The position numbers and the translations under genes were made by a program. Under the pieces are notes generated by a model, which saw only the letters and a list, made by a program, of their open reading frames with translations, did no database searches and was not told the DNA's origin. Positions 35,988 through 48,068 of a stretch of DNA of 64,000 nt are shown in pieces. Position 1 is the first letter of the stretch. Each line of letters starts with the position of its first letter. The stretch covers positions 5,195,143 through 5,259,142 of the forward strand of contig OY987227.1 in assembly GCA_963920705.1 (NCBI GenBank), in the 5' to 3' direction. Source of the stretch: Odiellus spinosus (Eukaryota > Arthropoda > Arachnida > Opiliones > Phalangiidae).

Positions 35988-38900
35988 TTTAACCCTAACG
36001 AAAGGATACGGTTTGAAATGTTTGCCTGAAGAAAAAGACAACCCCACGATAACTTCGAAAACGACTGAACCAATGGCGATTAAAATTCCCACGGCCAAAA
36101 TGACAAAAGTGCCAAAGACGTCATTGACAGTAGTTGCGTTTAATTCCTCCCCCAATGGTTTGTCCCACAAATAATGATTTACTAAGAAATCGATTTGCTC
36201 ATCGAGGATGTGAAAAGTATCGCATTCCATTTTTAACATTAATCTAAATATTAAATTTAAGGTCAATTAGGGTCAATTTAAAAATGAATCTACAGTTGTC
36301 TGATTATATTGGATTATGTTTCTTAGAAGCATGGACTACGTTTCTTAGAAGCCTTTGACCGCATTTGTTAGAGCCTTAGACAACTTTTCTTAGAACCTTA
36401 GACAACGTTTCTTAGAACCTTCTACAACGTTTCTTAGAACTTTCGATAACGTTTCTTAGAACCTTAGACTACGTTTCATAGAACCTTAGACTGTATTTCT
36501 TTGAACCTTACATTTCGTTGTAAGGTTCTAAGAAAGTAACCTAAGGTTCAAAGAAAAGTAGTCTAAGGTTCTAAGAAACGTTGTCGAAGGTTCTAAGAAA
36601 CGTATTCTAAGGCTTAGACTACGTTTCTTAGAACCTAAGACGACGTTTCTATGAACCTTAGACTACGTTTCTTTGAATCTTAGATTACGTTTCTTTGAAA
36701 CTTAGACTACGTTTCTTTGAACCTTAGATAAAGTTTCTTTGAACCTTAGACTACATTTCTTAGAACATTAGACTACGTTTCTAAGAACCTTAGACTACGT
36801 TTCTTAGAAAATTGGATTTCAGATTACCAGTAGCGGCGGACGGTTCTTATTTTGGGGGGGGGGGGCATTTTTCGTTAAAGAACTTGGAAACAAGTTGCTC
36901 AAGACCAATATACCTGATACCACGCTTTGTGAAGAGTATTGTTAGAAATTAAAAACGTCACCTAGTTTATGAATTTAAGAATTATGTGCCTTTTTTTTCT
37001 TGCTAAAGTTCAGCCTGGTAAGGTATTGTAAGATAACTCCAAACAAGTTGAGATTAGACTGATTTTTCTCATAATTCATTGAATTCAATTATATTCTGAG
37101 ATTAATCAGAGTATTGACCGAACAATTTGGGGAGGGACACGTATATTGGTTGTCCCCACCTGGTTTAATTGAGGGGGGACAATGTCCCCCTGTCCCCACC
37201 CGTTCCGCCGCCACTGCAGATTACAACAAATAAATTTTAACTCACAACATTTTAACGGCTTCTTTGGTTTCAGGGGTGGCGTTAACGCTAATAGGAAATA
37301 CACTCATAGTGGTAGTGATGGCCTTCTTCGAGAAATACAATTGGAGATTGATCAGGGGGTCACCACCGGTCGCCATACTTATCAATTGTTTCCAGACAAA
37401 AACGTTCGATAAAGTAATTATTCCTCTTTTATTATTTTCTTCGTACAAATCGAGATCGAGTCCATCGATAATCGAGAAAAAGGCTTCGTTTTTCACCATC
37501 GACGATACGATAGTTTCAAAATGTTTATTTCGATATTTCTGAAATGTTAACCAATTACCATCTCAACCAGATGTACAAATAGATAGCAAGAAACAATTTA
37601 TGATACAAAAAGTCTATCACTTTATTCCATAAAAGTAAACAACGCCTCGTAGCTTGATACTATCAACGAAGGTCGAATTTTACATCATAGCCCATCGCTT
37701 AAAAATAGCCAAAAAGGTTATCACCCCTGTCTGGCTCGAGTGATTTGGACTCTTCAGCTCGATATTTTGAGTAGGGAGAGAGGGACGAAATTTAAGCGGG
37801 CTGCCCTTGTCTATATCGTCTTCCCTCCCAATTCCTGAATTTCTCCGTAGAGGGTCGCTTCCTCCGTTCTCTATTTTCACCGCGGCCGCTAGAGTGTCTG
37901 GAATCAGAATCCGCCGGTACATTTACCCGGACCTTCGCTGATAGTATTAAGCTACGGGGCGTTGTTTACTTTTACGGAATAAAGTGATAGACTTTCGATA
38001 TTAATTTATTATAAATACCTCTAAATTCAAGTAATTAAACTCGATACTATTGTGTAGAGTTCTCAATTTTGGAATATCCTCTGGATTAATATCATTAATA
38101 TCATCCAGGGTGTCATAAACGATGAAGGAAAAGTCGGCATTCATATTTCCTCGAAGAAATGTCGTGAAAATTAACAAAACGAAAAGCCAAATTGAAAAAA
38201 CTAAGCGTGTAGAGTTTCCCGTCGGAAGAGAAGGTAGAGCTACCGACACGATTATTTACAACACAATCAATCCCATGTTCGTTAATTACTAGGTTAAACC
38301 AGAGATCGTACAACGACATATACCTCTTCGTAGGAAAAGTGATTTTAGAGACGGGTGGCGACATCTACACGTCATATTTTAGCTAATTAGATCAATTTTC
38401 ATAAATTTTCGACGCGCGCGCCACACACGTGACCTTTCAGTCTCGAGGTGGGATGGAAATGGGGAGGTGCTGTCAAAGAGCGCGTATTATACACAACGAC
38501 CCAAAGATGGCGCTAAAATCAACCCTAGGTTTGTCGACGACATAGGAGGATATGAAGAGGCATATCTCCATAACCCATCGTTCTAAGATCTCTGATTGAT
38601 ATCTATTCTCGTAACATTTTCTGTTGCTACGATTTTGTACTAACATTGAAGAAAAACGGGATATGATACCACCCAAGATGTTTTGTTTAACTCTTTTAGA
38701 AAGGTATTTAAAGAGTATTTCGGTGCTTTCACCAAAGCTAGGAAACAAGCGACGATTAAAAACGAGCCAATAAAACTTAAAAACACCTGCAATTGAAAAT
38801 GAAATCCAAGTAAGTACCGACGAGATACAAAGGAAAATGGCTTGTTTGGGTACATAGAGAAAATAATAAACTTATGATATCAACTAAATTTAGGAGCTAA

Positions 38901-39528
38901 AAATGTAACCAGCTTTTGAATTTATTTTCCGAATCACCGTGTCATAAAACGTAATCGAGAATTTTTACGGAATTTTTAGACACGTTTTTGGTATTTAAAT
39001 TAATTTCTGAAGTTTGATAAGGTTTGAAAAAAGTCAATATAAAATCGGACCAATCATATTATTTCAGCCTTCAACGGCGCTTGTAATGTCCTAACATTAA
39101 AAGAATATGCCTGCGTTTGTTGCCTAAGAGCTTGGCCATCAAATATCGACCTATTCTTTTAACGTTACAGCAATACAAGCGCTGTTGAAGGCTGAAATAA
39201 TATGATTGGTCCGATTTTATATAAACTTTTATTCAAATTTTACCAAGAAATTTATTTAAACACCAAAAACGGGTCTAAAAATTGTGAAACAATTCTGGAG
39301 TACGTTTTTTGACAATAAATTCAAAATCTGTTTCCCTTTAGGTGGAATAATAAATAAATTAACCTGAGCGTCGCATATCAAGAGACTTGAGAAACCTGTG
39401 CGCACAAATCTACGTGGAGGCCCAGATATAATTAAGCTTTTACTATTGTCGAAAACGGGAGATGCAAAAAAGTTAGTCGAGATTTGAAATCTTCCCACGT
39501 CGTACGGAATGTAAACGTAATCGTAATT
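35988..39528 (-). CDS. Ionotropic receptor-like gene 1 (3' part, five exons)
   Basis: Five minus-strand exons splice in frame: 39528-39364, 38786-38645, 38239-38019, 37538-37246 and 36243-35988. In order they encode the end of the first ligand-binding lobe (contains SKSLIISGPPRR), TM1 (FLSFIGSFLIVACFLALV), the pore-to-TM3 segment (STRLVFSIWLFVLLIFTTFL then RGNMNADF), most of the second lobe, and TM4 (VFGTFVILAVGILIAIGSVV). This order is that of the ionotropic glutamate receptor fold. Short, divergent binding lobes and a TM3 starting R-L-x(3)-W suit the insect-type IR subfamily, which forms ligand-gated cation channels in chemosensory dendrites. All junctions use GT-AG with compatible phases (0, 1, 0, 2); donors include GTGAGT and GTAAGT. 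N-terminal exons above 39528 were not found. The TM4 exon ends at a GTAAGT donor, so a last coding exon or read-through must supply the stop. The introns contain at least four transposons. The ligand cannot be predicted. Confidence 0.85.
36310..36812. repeat. 22-bp degenerate tandem repeat in IR1 intron
   Basis: About 20 copies of ACGTTTCTTAGAACCTTAGA, with one internal block in inverted orientation (36520-36610). It lies in the intron upstream of the TM4 exon. Confidence 0.85.
36828..37216. mobile_element. hAT-type MITE with perfect 8-bp TSD
   Basis: Terminal repeat CAGTAGCGGCGGA pairs with TCCGCCGCCACTG (one mismatch) and is flanked by CAGATTAC at 36820-36827 and 37217-37224. The 8-bp duplication and CAG start are typical of hAT elements. 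A G-run lies near the left end. It is 389 bp, non-coding, and inserted in an IR1 intron about 24 bp beyond the donor of the second-lobe exon. Confidence 0.9.
37611..37993. mobile_element. AGTCTATCACTTTATTCC element, copy 2
   Basis: The best-preserved copy of the family: left AGTCTATCACTTTATTCCAT, right TACGGAATAAAGTGATAGACT, arms about 30 bp. It lies in the IR1 intron between the TM3 and second-lobe exons. It is homologous over its length to 34893-35253. Confidence 0.88.
39040..39219. mobile_element. 180-bp palindromic MITE with TA duplication
   Basis: Ends TAAAATCGGACCAATCATAT and ATATGATTGGTCCGATTTTA extend as an arm of about 48 bp (through TTCAGCCTTCAACGGCGCTTG). TA flanks both sides (39038-39039 and 39220-39221), consistent with a Tc1/mariner-related MITE. 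It lies in the IR1 intron before the TM1 exon. Confidence 0.85.
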
Positions 39529-41756
39529 CTATACGAAATCGAATATATTTGAAATAATTAAATTAATATATTTATAGGAAACTATCAGATAATGTTCTAC
39601 CATAAGCCTATTAATTCACCCGTAAGTTACAAACGAGGGTCGTTTTAGCGTTAAACTAATGACTGGCTAATCTCGTAACTCAAATCCATCTAGTGGTGGC
39701 TAGGAGGATATAGGGGAGGAGGCTTCGACTGCCTTCTCTTAGATTCCAAGTTTGGGCCAGTGCTGGGTGTGACAATCACGCGCATCTAGATGCCTTGGCT
39801 ACGCGCATCACGTGACCCATGGAGGACGATAATTCGCTAGCCTTCAACAGTACAAAATATCATTATCATGGCATCGGGTCAGTAAGACGCGAGAAAAATA
39901 GGATTCAAAGGTCGTTTTTTCCCCCTTCCTCAAAGTGATATACCACGTGATCAGCGTAATTTCTGAGTATTTTCGAAGATTTTCTCAGCAGGGGGTGCCA
40001 ATTTACAATAAGGTTTCTATTCTAGGTCTTTCCACCACAGTTTGCAGCGCGTACAAACTTACCCCATCCGTTATCTTTACGAATTGTTTATTTAAAGGGA
40101 TATTGAGGGCCTCGCTTTACGCACGCTGACAATCACGTTTGGTAACCATTTTCCCGCAGCTGGTTCACTCTCTGTAGTTCACCGTAATTTGGCAGCGTGT
40201 ATAAACCTACTATTTCCTTTATCTCTAAGAATTGTTTACTTAGAAAAATAAGGAGCGTTACTATAAACATTCGGCAAACACTAAAATGTGAATAGAGTAA
40301 CGAGACCGCCTTAAGCCTTTGCCAAAAATAATAAAAAAAATTCGCATGAATTCTCAACTCTTACCTATGACGACATGCGCCAAACTAGTGGCGCGTGAAT
40401 GTACCACTAGAACCAAGGGGAAAACGGAGGGGAAGCTAGTAGCTAGAGGCCAGAAAGCGGTAAGCGAGTTTCAATGGGAAAACAGGCAGTCCAATACTCC
40501 ATCTCCCATATATTCTCCTAGGTGGTGGTAGCTTGAAACTCTCCAAATGCGTGCTAGGACATCCCGTTTCATGTCAAGAGGAATGATTTGGGGTAGGGGT
40601 AGGGAGAATTAACTAGGATTTTCCGCGAGGTGGCGTATTACTTCAAATTTCTAACTCTCTCAGTTATAGTGCCGAATACAAAGGGCTCTATGGGGAACTC
40701 AAACTTACGGGTGAAGAATTAATAGGCTTATGGTTCTACTAACTTCTGGATTTGGCGAATTTCCGAACAAACTCGAAACATCATCAATATCCATCGAGCA
40801 AAATGTGGGTCTAAAAATATTGAAAGATTCATATTTAATCTTCTAACTCTCCAAAAAATAAATTTATGAAACTGAGACTCTCAACGATTTTAATGAACTC
40901 CAAATGGAAATTGAGTATCATTTTCGGAAATAATGTTAAAAACTATTCAAAATATTTATACGTTGTCATAGAACAAAATTTCAGCGACAGTAAAAATACA
41001 TATTTTATAATCGCCATTTTTAAAATGTTCTAAAATAAAAATTCCCCGCAATCTACGTCATCACAATGGTCGAGTGATTTCGCTATTGTATAGAGCCTAC
41101 AGTTGATTCTCGCGCGAGTGAAATCGTCACCTTCGCGCGGTCTTTCTTGTTAAAGTACCCTATCTAGAAATTAAACTACCTTTCATATGAATTTAATTAT
41201 CTTTAAACACGTGGCAGCCTCAGTGAATGTCGACTCTAATTACAAAATGAATTAAAATTACTTACGTGACATTAAGTTTCGATTGAGTGTATTTGTTAAA
41301 TTCAGTAAACATTGAACCAATTATCATATCTTCGGAAGACTAATTAAAATAATATCAGAATATGAATTAAATTGAAAAGATATTAATTGAAGATTATTTC
41401 TAAATCTCAATTATTAAAGTAAAAGAATTTAATAATATTTTAAGTTAATCACCAGTTTGATAAATTAACAAACAATTATCAAGTTTAAATTATCAAAATT
41501 AATTTGGCAAAGTGAATTAATTAATATTTCGAAAAATATCTTACTTTTAAATAGCCAACCTTTAACTCCATGTTGAACTTGAAACTACACTCTATTGAGA
41601 AGAAATGTGCTATTCTGAATAACAAACGGAAAATGACCTAGTTTCGATTTAAAACCTTAGTTTCAGCCGTATCTATAAAAATTGAGTTTCGACTAAAGGT
41701 ATTTTAACAATTTTCTTATTTAAGTACAGCTGTCACTATTTTTATGAAGGTCTATC
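39529..41756. other. No exon found; degenerate palindrome
   Basis: The N-terminal exons of IR gene 1 would be expected upstream on the minus strand but I could not recognise them here. A degenerate inverted repeat spans about 39690-40530 (GGTGGCTAGGAGGATATAGG against the complement of CCCATATATTCTCCTAGGTG) and has an internal direct duplication. The block near 40880-41040 (ACTCCAAATGGAAATTGAG, then GACAGTAAAAATACATATTT) recurs at 54405-54560. Confidence 0.5.
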
Positions 41757-42033
41757 AAACGTCTATCATTTGATTCCATAAAAGTAAACTTAGTAACTTA
41801 ATAATATCGGCGAAGGTCCGGGTAAATGTACCGGCAGATTCTGATTCCAGACACTAGCGGCGCGGTCGCCGTTTAAATAGTGAACGGAGGAAGCGACACT
41901 CTGCGGAGAAATTCCGCCAGTTGGGAGGGAAGACGATAAAGCCAAGCGCGGCCCGCCTAAATTTCGTCCCTCTCTCCCGACTCAAAATATCGAGTTGAAG
42001 AGTCCAAATCACTAGAGTGGTGGCGTTCAAACA
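41757..42033. mobile_element. AGTCTATCACTTTATTCC element, copy 3 (inverted, truncated)
   Basis: Reverse-oriented copy. It begins with a changed terminus (ACGTCTATCATTTGATTCC) and matches the family through CGATATTTTGAGT-type sequence to about 42020, then stops at AAATCACTAGAG. The MITE at 42041 follows a few bases later. Confidence 0.75.
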
Positions 42034-42040
42034 CCATTAG

Positions 42041-42378
42041 CAGAAGCCGATGAAACCCTCCTTTGAAGTCTATTTCTCCCGGGTCTTGTCTACCCCTCTC
42101 TGTATGGGTTAGTTTCAAAAAGCGCGATTCGTACGCATCCTAACAGTAGATATTATCGGAGCGGGAGTTCGTCGAGCGAATATCTCTAGCAGCCTCGGAG
42201 TTCGTCAAAAAAACGTCGTCGTTTGTGGAGAGAGAGAATTTCCAATTTTCCGTAGACAGGGGGGTATGAAGTAGGACCCCTCCGATTTCGTAAAATTTGG
42301 AATTTTACCCATACAGAGAGGAGCGCTATATGGAACATTAGAGTAGTAGACTTCAAAGGAGGGTTTCATCGGCTTCTG
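42041..42378. mobile_element. CAGAAGCC MITE, 338 bp, 7-bp TSD
   Basis: Terminal inverted repeats of about 38 bp begin CAGAAGCCGATGAAACCCTC. Perfect 7-bp duplication CCATTAG at 42034-42040 and 42379-42385. The interior contains CTCTCTGTATGGGT near both ends in opposite orientation, so the palindromy is longer than the outer repeat. Non-coding. Opposite orientation to the copies at 52322, 53536 and 57625. Confidence 0.95.
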
Positions 42379-42385
42379 CCATTAG

Positions 42386-44545
42386 TGATAAGGTCACTTT
42401 CGCGCGGTCATTATCGTAAAAGTACTTAATCCAGATCAAGTCCATTACCTTTTGTAATAATTTAATTCGAATTAAATGGTGACAGGTTCACTTTAAAAAT
42501 AGTGACGCAATGCTTGCATTAATGTGTTCACCGAAATTGGAACAATTCGGATAATATACATTATAAACCTCGACACTGCTTCAATTTCGTTGCTTCTAAA
42601 CCAGTTGAATAAATATTATGATCGAAAAGCATTTATAAAACATTTCTTAAAACACCTTACAACTTTTGGGAAAGCCTAAAAAGGCAACTAAAAACGCTTA
42701 AATATTTGGAAATATTTTACACGTTTTTGCACTTCAGGTATTGTCGTAAATATCCCATTATGATATTGAAGTGAGAGGTTAATTCAAACTTCATGTTATT
42801 TTTGTGAAATGAACTGTACCGGAAAAACAAAAACCCCCCAAAAAAATGGTAAACATTATTTAAAACTAGAATAATTTAAATATTTAAACTTGAAAAGTAA
42901 ATTATTATTAAAATATTAATGATGTTAAAGGTAAGACTAATTGTCATTGTTATTCGAATATTCCTAGCTGGTTTGTCCGATTACTATAATTTTAATTGCA
43001 ATTAATAGCAACAACAATGAAGTATTTAACTAATGTTTTTAAATGATGATATAAAAAAATTAGCCGCGGAAGGAGATTAAACGTTCAAAAGTAAATTGGC
43101 GTAAAAATGTAGCGTCTCATTAAGTCAGTTAAAGTTAGCTTCGAGTTTCAATTAATAAGCCTTCTTAATTATATCCTAAAGATTCGGAGTGAAATAGTTA
43201 AGGCGGTGGATGAAGAGGATTACAACTGGATTAAGTAAGTTCGTAATCCCCAGCACTACCCGCGGATGCAAATAAAACGATAATCTATATTTCAACTGTA
43301 TCCGATATATTAATATTCTTGAAATTATAGTTTACGGTTTCAGTTCGCTACTCCAAAGATCTTCGTATTATTTTATATTTAAATGTAATAACTGAAGTTT
43401 AAGCTTCGTCAGATCGAAATATTAATATTGAACTTAATCGAGGCGATAGTTTTGAGTACATAACCCTGAAATTGGGGTTAGGGTCGTCCAATAAAGGACC
43501 TACTGCGTCGCAATTTCTTTGTTGGAGTTTCTCAACTCGAAGCGCAATTTTGAAAAAGATTCTAGATTTTGTTCGGCTTTTTGTAAAATAAAGAAATATT
43601 TTTTGCGCTTTCTACATTTACCAGAAACTAATCCCAAATCACGTCGGGTATACGTCTAAAAAAAATTTATAATTTTTTTATCAGAGCTCAGAAGCCTCGG
43701 GTTATTAAAAGAATTAACGCAGTTCATATACCAGCCTTATCTTACAATGGTTTTGTTTATTTACCGATAACGGAAGCAGAATAGAACGGCTGTTCGATGA
43801 ACAAAGCCTGTTTTTGAAGATCATTCCGCAGTTAAAACCGAAAAAAACGAGCCCTATTAAATATAATAGGCATTTGTTTGATGAACTTCAACCTCAGGGT
43901 CCGTTTTACACATGGTGTACATAGCCACATTTCACCTGGAGTAACGGGGATCAGGGTCCGTTTACTTGATTCTCGACAGGACAATCTGCAATATCCCCAC
44001 CAATTAGGCGCAGAAGCGCCGAATTTGACAATAGAATACTCACACAAGAGTGGCACAACGGCGAAAATAGACATAGCCCTTTTCCCTGCCGTTTTGGCTC
44101 TATTGTAGTTGTGTTAAATTCACCCTTTTTTAAATAATTATCGTACTTTACTCGGGCTACTTTAGCGCCCACATTTGCGAAATATTAGGCCATAACACCA
44201 CATTAAACAGAGCTTCAGTAAGGTAGCTATAATGTCATGAACTATGAACTAATGAACTTAACCCCTTATTTGTTTATTAATGTTACGGTGACGTCAGCCC
44301 CGCCGTTTTGGAGCTCAAAAAGTGGGAATATTTTTTAGGCTCCTCCCCTGTAACAACCCGATTAAACCGACCCTCATTGAGCTGCGAAACGATTAGGCTT
44401 TCGCCAAATAATTATATACACTGCGGTGGCAGATCTATTTGATGATAGGATATGTTTAGTTATTTAAACATTAAGAAGAATAAATCCTTTTCAGCGTAAT
44501 TTAAATTTTTGATTTGATAATTTGGAATCGTATTTGGTCGTTTCA
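42386..44545. other. No gene recognised upstream of EB1
   Basis: AT-rich. 43860-44110 is a less AT-rich block (CAGGGTCCGTTT occurs twice, then GACAATCTGCAATATCCCC) with open frames on both strands that match nothing I know. The 44,3xx-44,545 stretch directly precedes the EB1 start and should hold its promoter or 5'UTR; no TATA box or initiator is obvious. Confidence 0.5.
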
Positions 44546-46268
44546 ATGGCTTCAGCGTCGAGCCGCGAACCAAAGCTTATTCGCCCGTGCGTCAACGCGT
44601 ACCAAACACCCGGGAGTACGAATATCTTAAGTCGACATCAAATTCTCGAATGGATCAACACGACACTAGGAAGAAACTACAAGAAGATCGAACAACTTTG
44701 CGACGGTAAGTCAATATTATACCGAAACCCGAAATTAATGTAATCGGAAAAAATGTAAATTTATATCGTCTGTAGGGTTGGCCTATTGTTACCTTATGGA
44801 AATAATGTTCCCTGGTAAGATTCTTCAAAATTGAATTGAGATGTAAAAATAAATACCACGATAACTTCAAATAAACCTAGTGGTATGTTGAAATACGTTT
44901 ATTTACTCGAAATAGGGGCTGTTTTTCTGAAAAAACTTAGGCTTGAAGCTAAGCTCGAAGAACATTACATCCATAACCTAAAATTGCTACAGTTGGGCTT
45001 AAAAAGAGTCAACAGCGACAAGGTGAGATAACGTTCGCGAATTACGTTTTTCTATGAACAAATTTTAAGCCAATGATAGCTTATTTAATATTTGTCGTGG
45101 CTAGACATGTGTTTGACAAAAAGAGTCTTGCATGTCTAAGACTAGAAAAGTATTAATAATATTTCGCAACAAAATGCTGTGGAACACCACAGATGCAATC
45201 TATCCCGTGTGTCACCGCGATGATTACATACAACATTATTAAAATATTAAAATAATCATGACAATTCCTTAATTTTACCTAATGAATTTTAAAAAATTAA
45301 TGAATTTCAAACTCCGCTAATTCTAATACGTCAATTTCAGTCGGTTCCATTGGACAAATTGTGCAAAGGTCGATTTCAAGACAATTTAGAGTTCGTTCAA
45401 TGGTTCAAAATGTTTTGGGACGCTAATAACCGCGCGGACCCAAACGGAAGTCCATTGGAAATACGCAGCGCGTCCTGGGGGTACGGCATGAACCAACCCA
45501 ACTCTCAGGAACCACCCGCCAACTTTCTTTTCAGGCATAAATCCTCCAGCGCCCTCAACACATCGAGGGCCAGTTCCACGGAATCTATCGGGTCGCGGAC
45601 GTCAATGGGATCGGTCGCCAGTAAATCTAGTACTTCTAGGACCGGATATGGACAAAGTACTTCCGGAGCGACTGGCAATATGAGTAAGTTAAAATGGCAA
45701 TATATGGCTGTGGTTTATTTTATTTTGTAATTCGTAGTTAGTAACTTTTGTTAGGTGTCGTTCGTCCAATGATGAGCAGAAACTCGTCAGAGACGGCTTT
45801 ATCTCGACAACGTGACGTTCAAGCTAAAATAACAGGATTCATCAAAGAAGTTAGTTGAGGAAGATAGATATTTATTTACCCACTGACTTAAACGTCTTAA
45901 AGATGATTTTTGCGTGGCTCAACTTAATGTACCACTTATGTACCGAATAATCCTTAAAAGAGTGTCCATGAGTGGTACCATCTGATGGAACAAATTCTTC
46001 CGTTAATAAAGTTAATGAAAATTCTTTACACCGACAGAAAAGCGATCTTGAGGCAAAACGAGAGGAGTTTTCGACGAAGATGAACGAATACTACGAGAAA
46101 TTGATAAAAATAGAGGCTGTTTGTAAGGACTTGATCGAAAATGAAACTTACGAAGACGAATACGAAAAAAGCGTCATAGAAAAAGTCTTGAAAATAGCTT
46201 ATGCTGAAAACGTCGATACTACTCACGAAATGCCAAACGAGGCAAATACAGCCAGTTCCGCTGACTGA
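44546..46268 (+). CDS. EB1: EB1/MAPRE microtubule plus-end-binding protein
   Basis: Six exons (44546-44705, 44776-44814, 44916-45022, 45341-45683, 45755-45849, 46038-46268) join in frame into 324 codons plus TGA. Residues about 27-132 form the calponin-homology domain that binds growing microtubule ends: [31 protein letters not shown], then [20 protein letters not shown], and [21 protein letters not shown] long Ser-rich basic linker follows (about 133-250; many SRASS/SKSST words). Residues about 250-310 form the EBH coiled-coil dimerisation domain ([20 protein letters not shown], then EKVLKIAYA). EB proteins recruit SxIP partners through EBH. The usual C-terminal EEY/F that binds CAP-Gly proteins is absent; the chain ends ANTASSAD. 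It is longer than typical EB1 (about 270-290 residues) because of the linker. The start is the first ATG in frame with the domain; an upstream in-frame TTG lacks support. All introns are GT-AG and short (70-318 nt). Probably functional. Confidence 0.97.
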
Positions 46269-46331
46269 CTAGATAGTTGATTAAGTTATGAAAATTCTTA
46301 TTTACGTTGTATCATTCGTTGATTAATATTT

Positions 46332-46337
46332 AATAAA
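46332..46337 (+). promoter_or_regulatory. Likely EB1 polyadenylation signal
   Basis: AATAAA lies 64 nt after the EB1 stop codon, in AT-rich 3' sequence. Confidence 0.6.
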
Positions 46338-46391
46338 TTAATTATTCGAACAGGATTTCATCAACCCGTTCAAAATGCATTCTAAGTCTGC

Positions 46392-48068
46392 GTCCCCCTT
46401 CATTGAATGAACAGGCGGATCTTGCTTTCCTTAAGGAAAACCGGGATGGTAACCAAGGCAACCAAATTTCAAGTCCTCAACGTTAATTCTTGAGAGCTAA
46501 TAAGATATTTAAGAAGTTTTGTACTTTTGTTACGCGTTGATGGGTGTTCTTCCTTAGGCTAAGGAGATGGTGTTCATAAGAGTCATCTAAAGTCAGTGTG
46601 GATATGTATAGAGAATAGGCAGACGCTAATGTGGTTTTTACCTCCCCGACTGAACTTTAGTTCAGGGGGAGGTTTTACACTGGTCGTGTCTGTGTGTGTG
46701 TCACTTCCTGTGTAAGCAGATATCCTGTGTAACCGGAAATCACGTGACCTAGCTCGTGGAGCCAAAAGTCTAGAGACGTAATCATGCCAGCTTATCGTTC
46801 AATTCCGTTTAAAGTACGGGAATTACCTCCTTTAAGCGTGGCTGCCACAATAAGTTTCAGGTGTCGTGCAATTATATACAACAGGACGTCTCCAATTGTA
46901 TATTATCGCATTCCACCATCCACTTTACGGTCAAACCTCGATGCTGGACAGTCCCCCTTCATTGAATGAACAGGCGGATCTTGCTTTCCTTAAGGAAAAC
47001 CGGGATGGTAACCAAGGCAACCAAATTTCAAGTCCTCAACGTTAATTCTTGAGAGCTAATAAGATATTTAAGAAGTTTTGTACTTTTGTTACGCGTTGAT
47101 GGGTGTTCTTCCTTAGGCTAAGGAGATGGTGTTCATAAGAGTCATCTAAAGTCAGTGTGGATATGGATAGAGAATAGGCAGACGCTAATGTGGTTTTTAC
47201 CTCCCCGACTGAACTTTAGTTCAGGGGGAGGTTTTACACTGGTCGTGTCTGTGTGTGTGTCACTTCCTGTGTAAGCAGATATCCTGTGTAACCGGAAATC
47301 ACGTGACCTAGCTCGTGGAGCCAAAAGTCTAGAGACGTAATCATGCCAGCTTATCGTTCAATTCCGTTTAAAGTACGGGAATTACCTCCTTTAAGCGTGG
47401 CTGCCACAATAAGTTTCAGGTGTCGTGCAATTATATACAACAGGACGTCTCCAATTGTATATTATCGCATTCCACCATCCACTTTACGGTCAAACCTCGA
47501 TGCTGGACAGTCCCCCTTCATTGAATGAACAGGCGGATCTTGCTTTCCTTAAGGAAAACCGGGATGGTAACCAAGGCAACCAAATTTCAAGTCCTCAACG
47601 TTAATTCTTGAGAGCTAATAAGATATTTAAGAAGTTTTGTACTTTTGTTACGCGTTGATGGGTGTTCTTCCTTAGGCTAAGGAGATGGTGTTCATAAGAG
47701 TCATCTAAAGTCAGTGTGGATATGGATAGAGAATAGGCAGACGCTAATGTGGTTTTTACCTCCCCGACTGAACTTTAGTTCAGGGGGAGGTTTTACACTG
47801 GTCGTGTCTGTGTGTGTGTCACTTCCTGTGTAAGCAGATATCCTGTGTAACCGGAAATCACGTGACCTAGCTCGTGGAGCCAAAAGTCTAGAGACGTAAT
47901 CATGCCAGCTTATCGTTCAATTCCGTTTAAAGTACGGGAATTACCTCCTTTAAGCGTGGCTGCCACAATAAGTTTCAGGTGTCGTGCAATTATATACAAC
48001 AGGACGTCTCCAATTGTATATTATCGCATTCCACCATCCACTTTACGGTCAAACCTCGATGCTGGACA
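46392..48068. repeat. 559-bp tandem repeat, three near-identical copies
   Basis: Units start GTCCCCCTTCATTGAATGAA at 46392, 46951 and 47510. I see one clear base difference between copy 1 and the others (TATGTATAGAG versus TATGGATAGAG). Each unit contains the hairpin CTGAACTTTAGTTCAG framed by CCTCCCC/GGGGGAGG and a TG dinucleotide run. After copy 3 a diverged about 95-bp sub-repeat (GGGACGTCTCCC, then CACCTCCGACCATCC) follows to about 48160. Near-identity suggests recent expansion. The origin (element or satellite) is unknown. Confidence 0.95.

Noticed and set aside
37264..37542. Plus-strand open frame of 92 codons
   Set aside because: Exact antisense shadow of the IR1 second-lobe exon, which has proper splice sites and phase.
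38113..38364. Alternative minus-strand frame next to the IR1 TM3 exon
   Set aside because: It overlaps the intron and TM3 exon in another frame. The spliced TM3 reading matches the IR pattern and the IR2 exon length, so the alternative is likely non-coding.
43832..44110. Overlapping open frames on both strands upstream of EB1
   Set aside because: No recognisable domain, and the frames mirror each other. The block has a repeated CAGGGTCCGTTT word, so it is more likely a repeat fragment.
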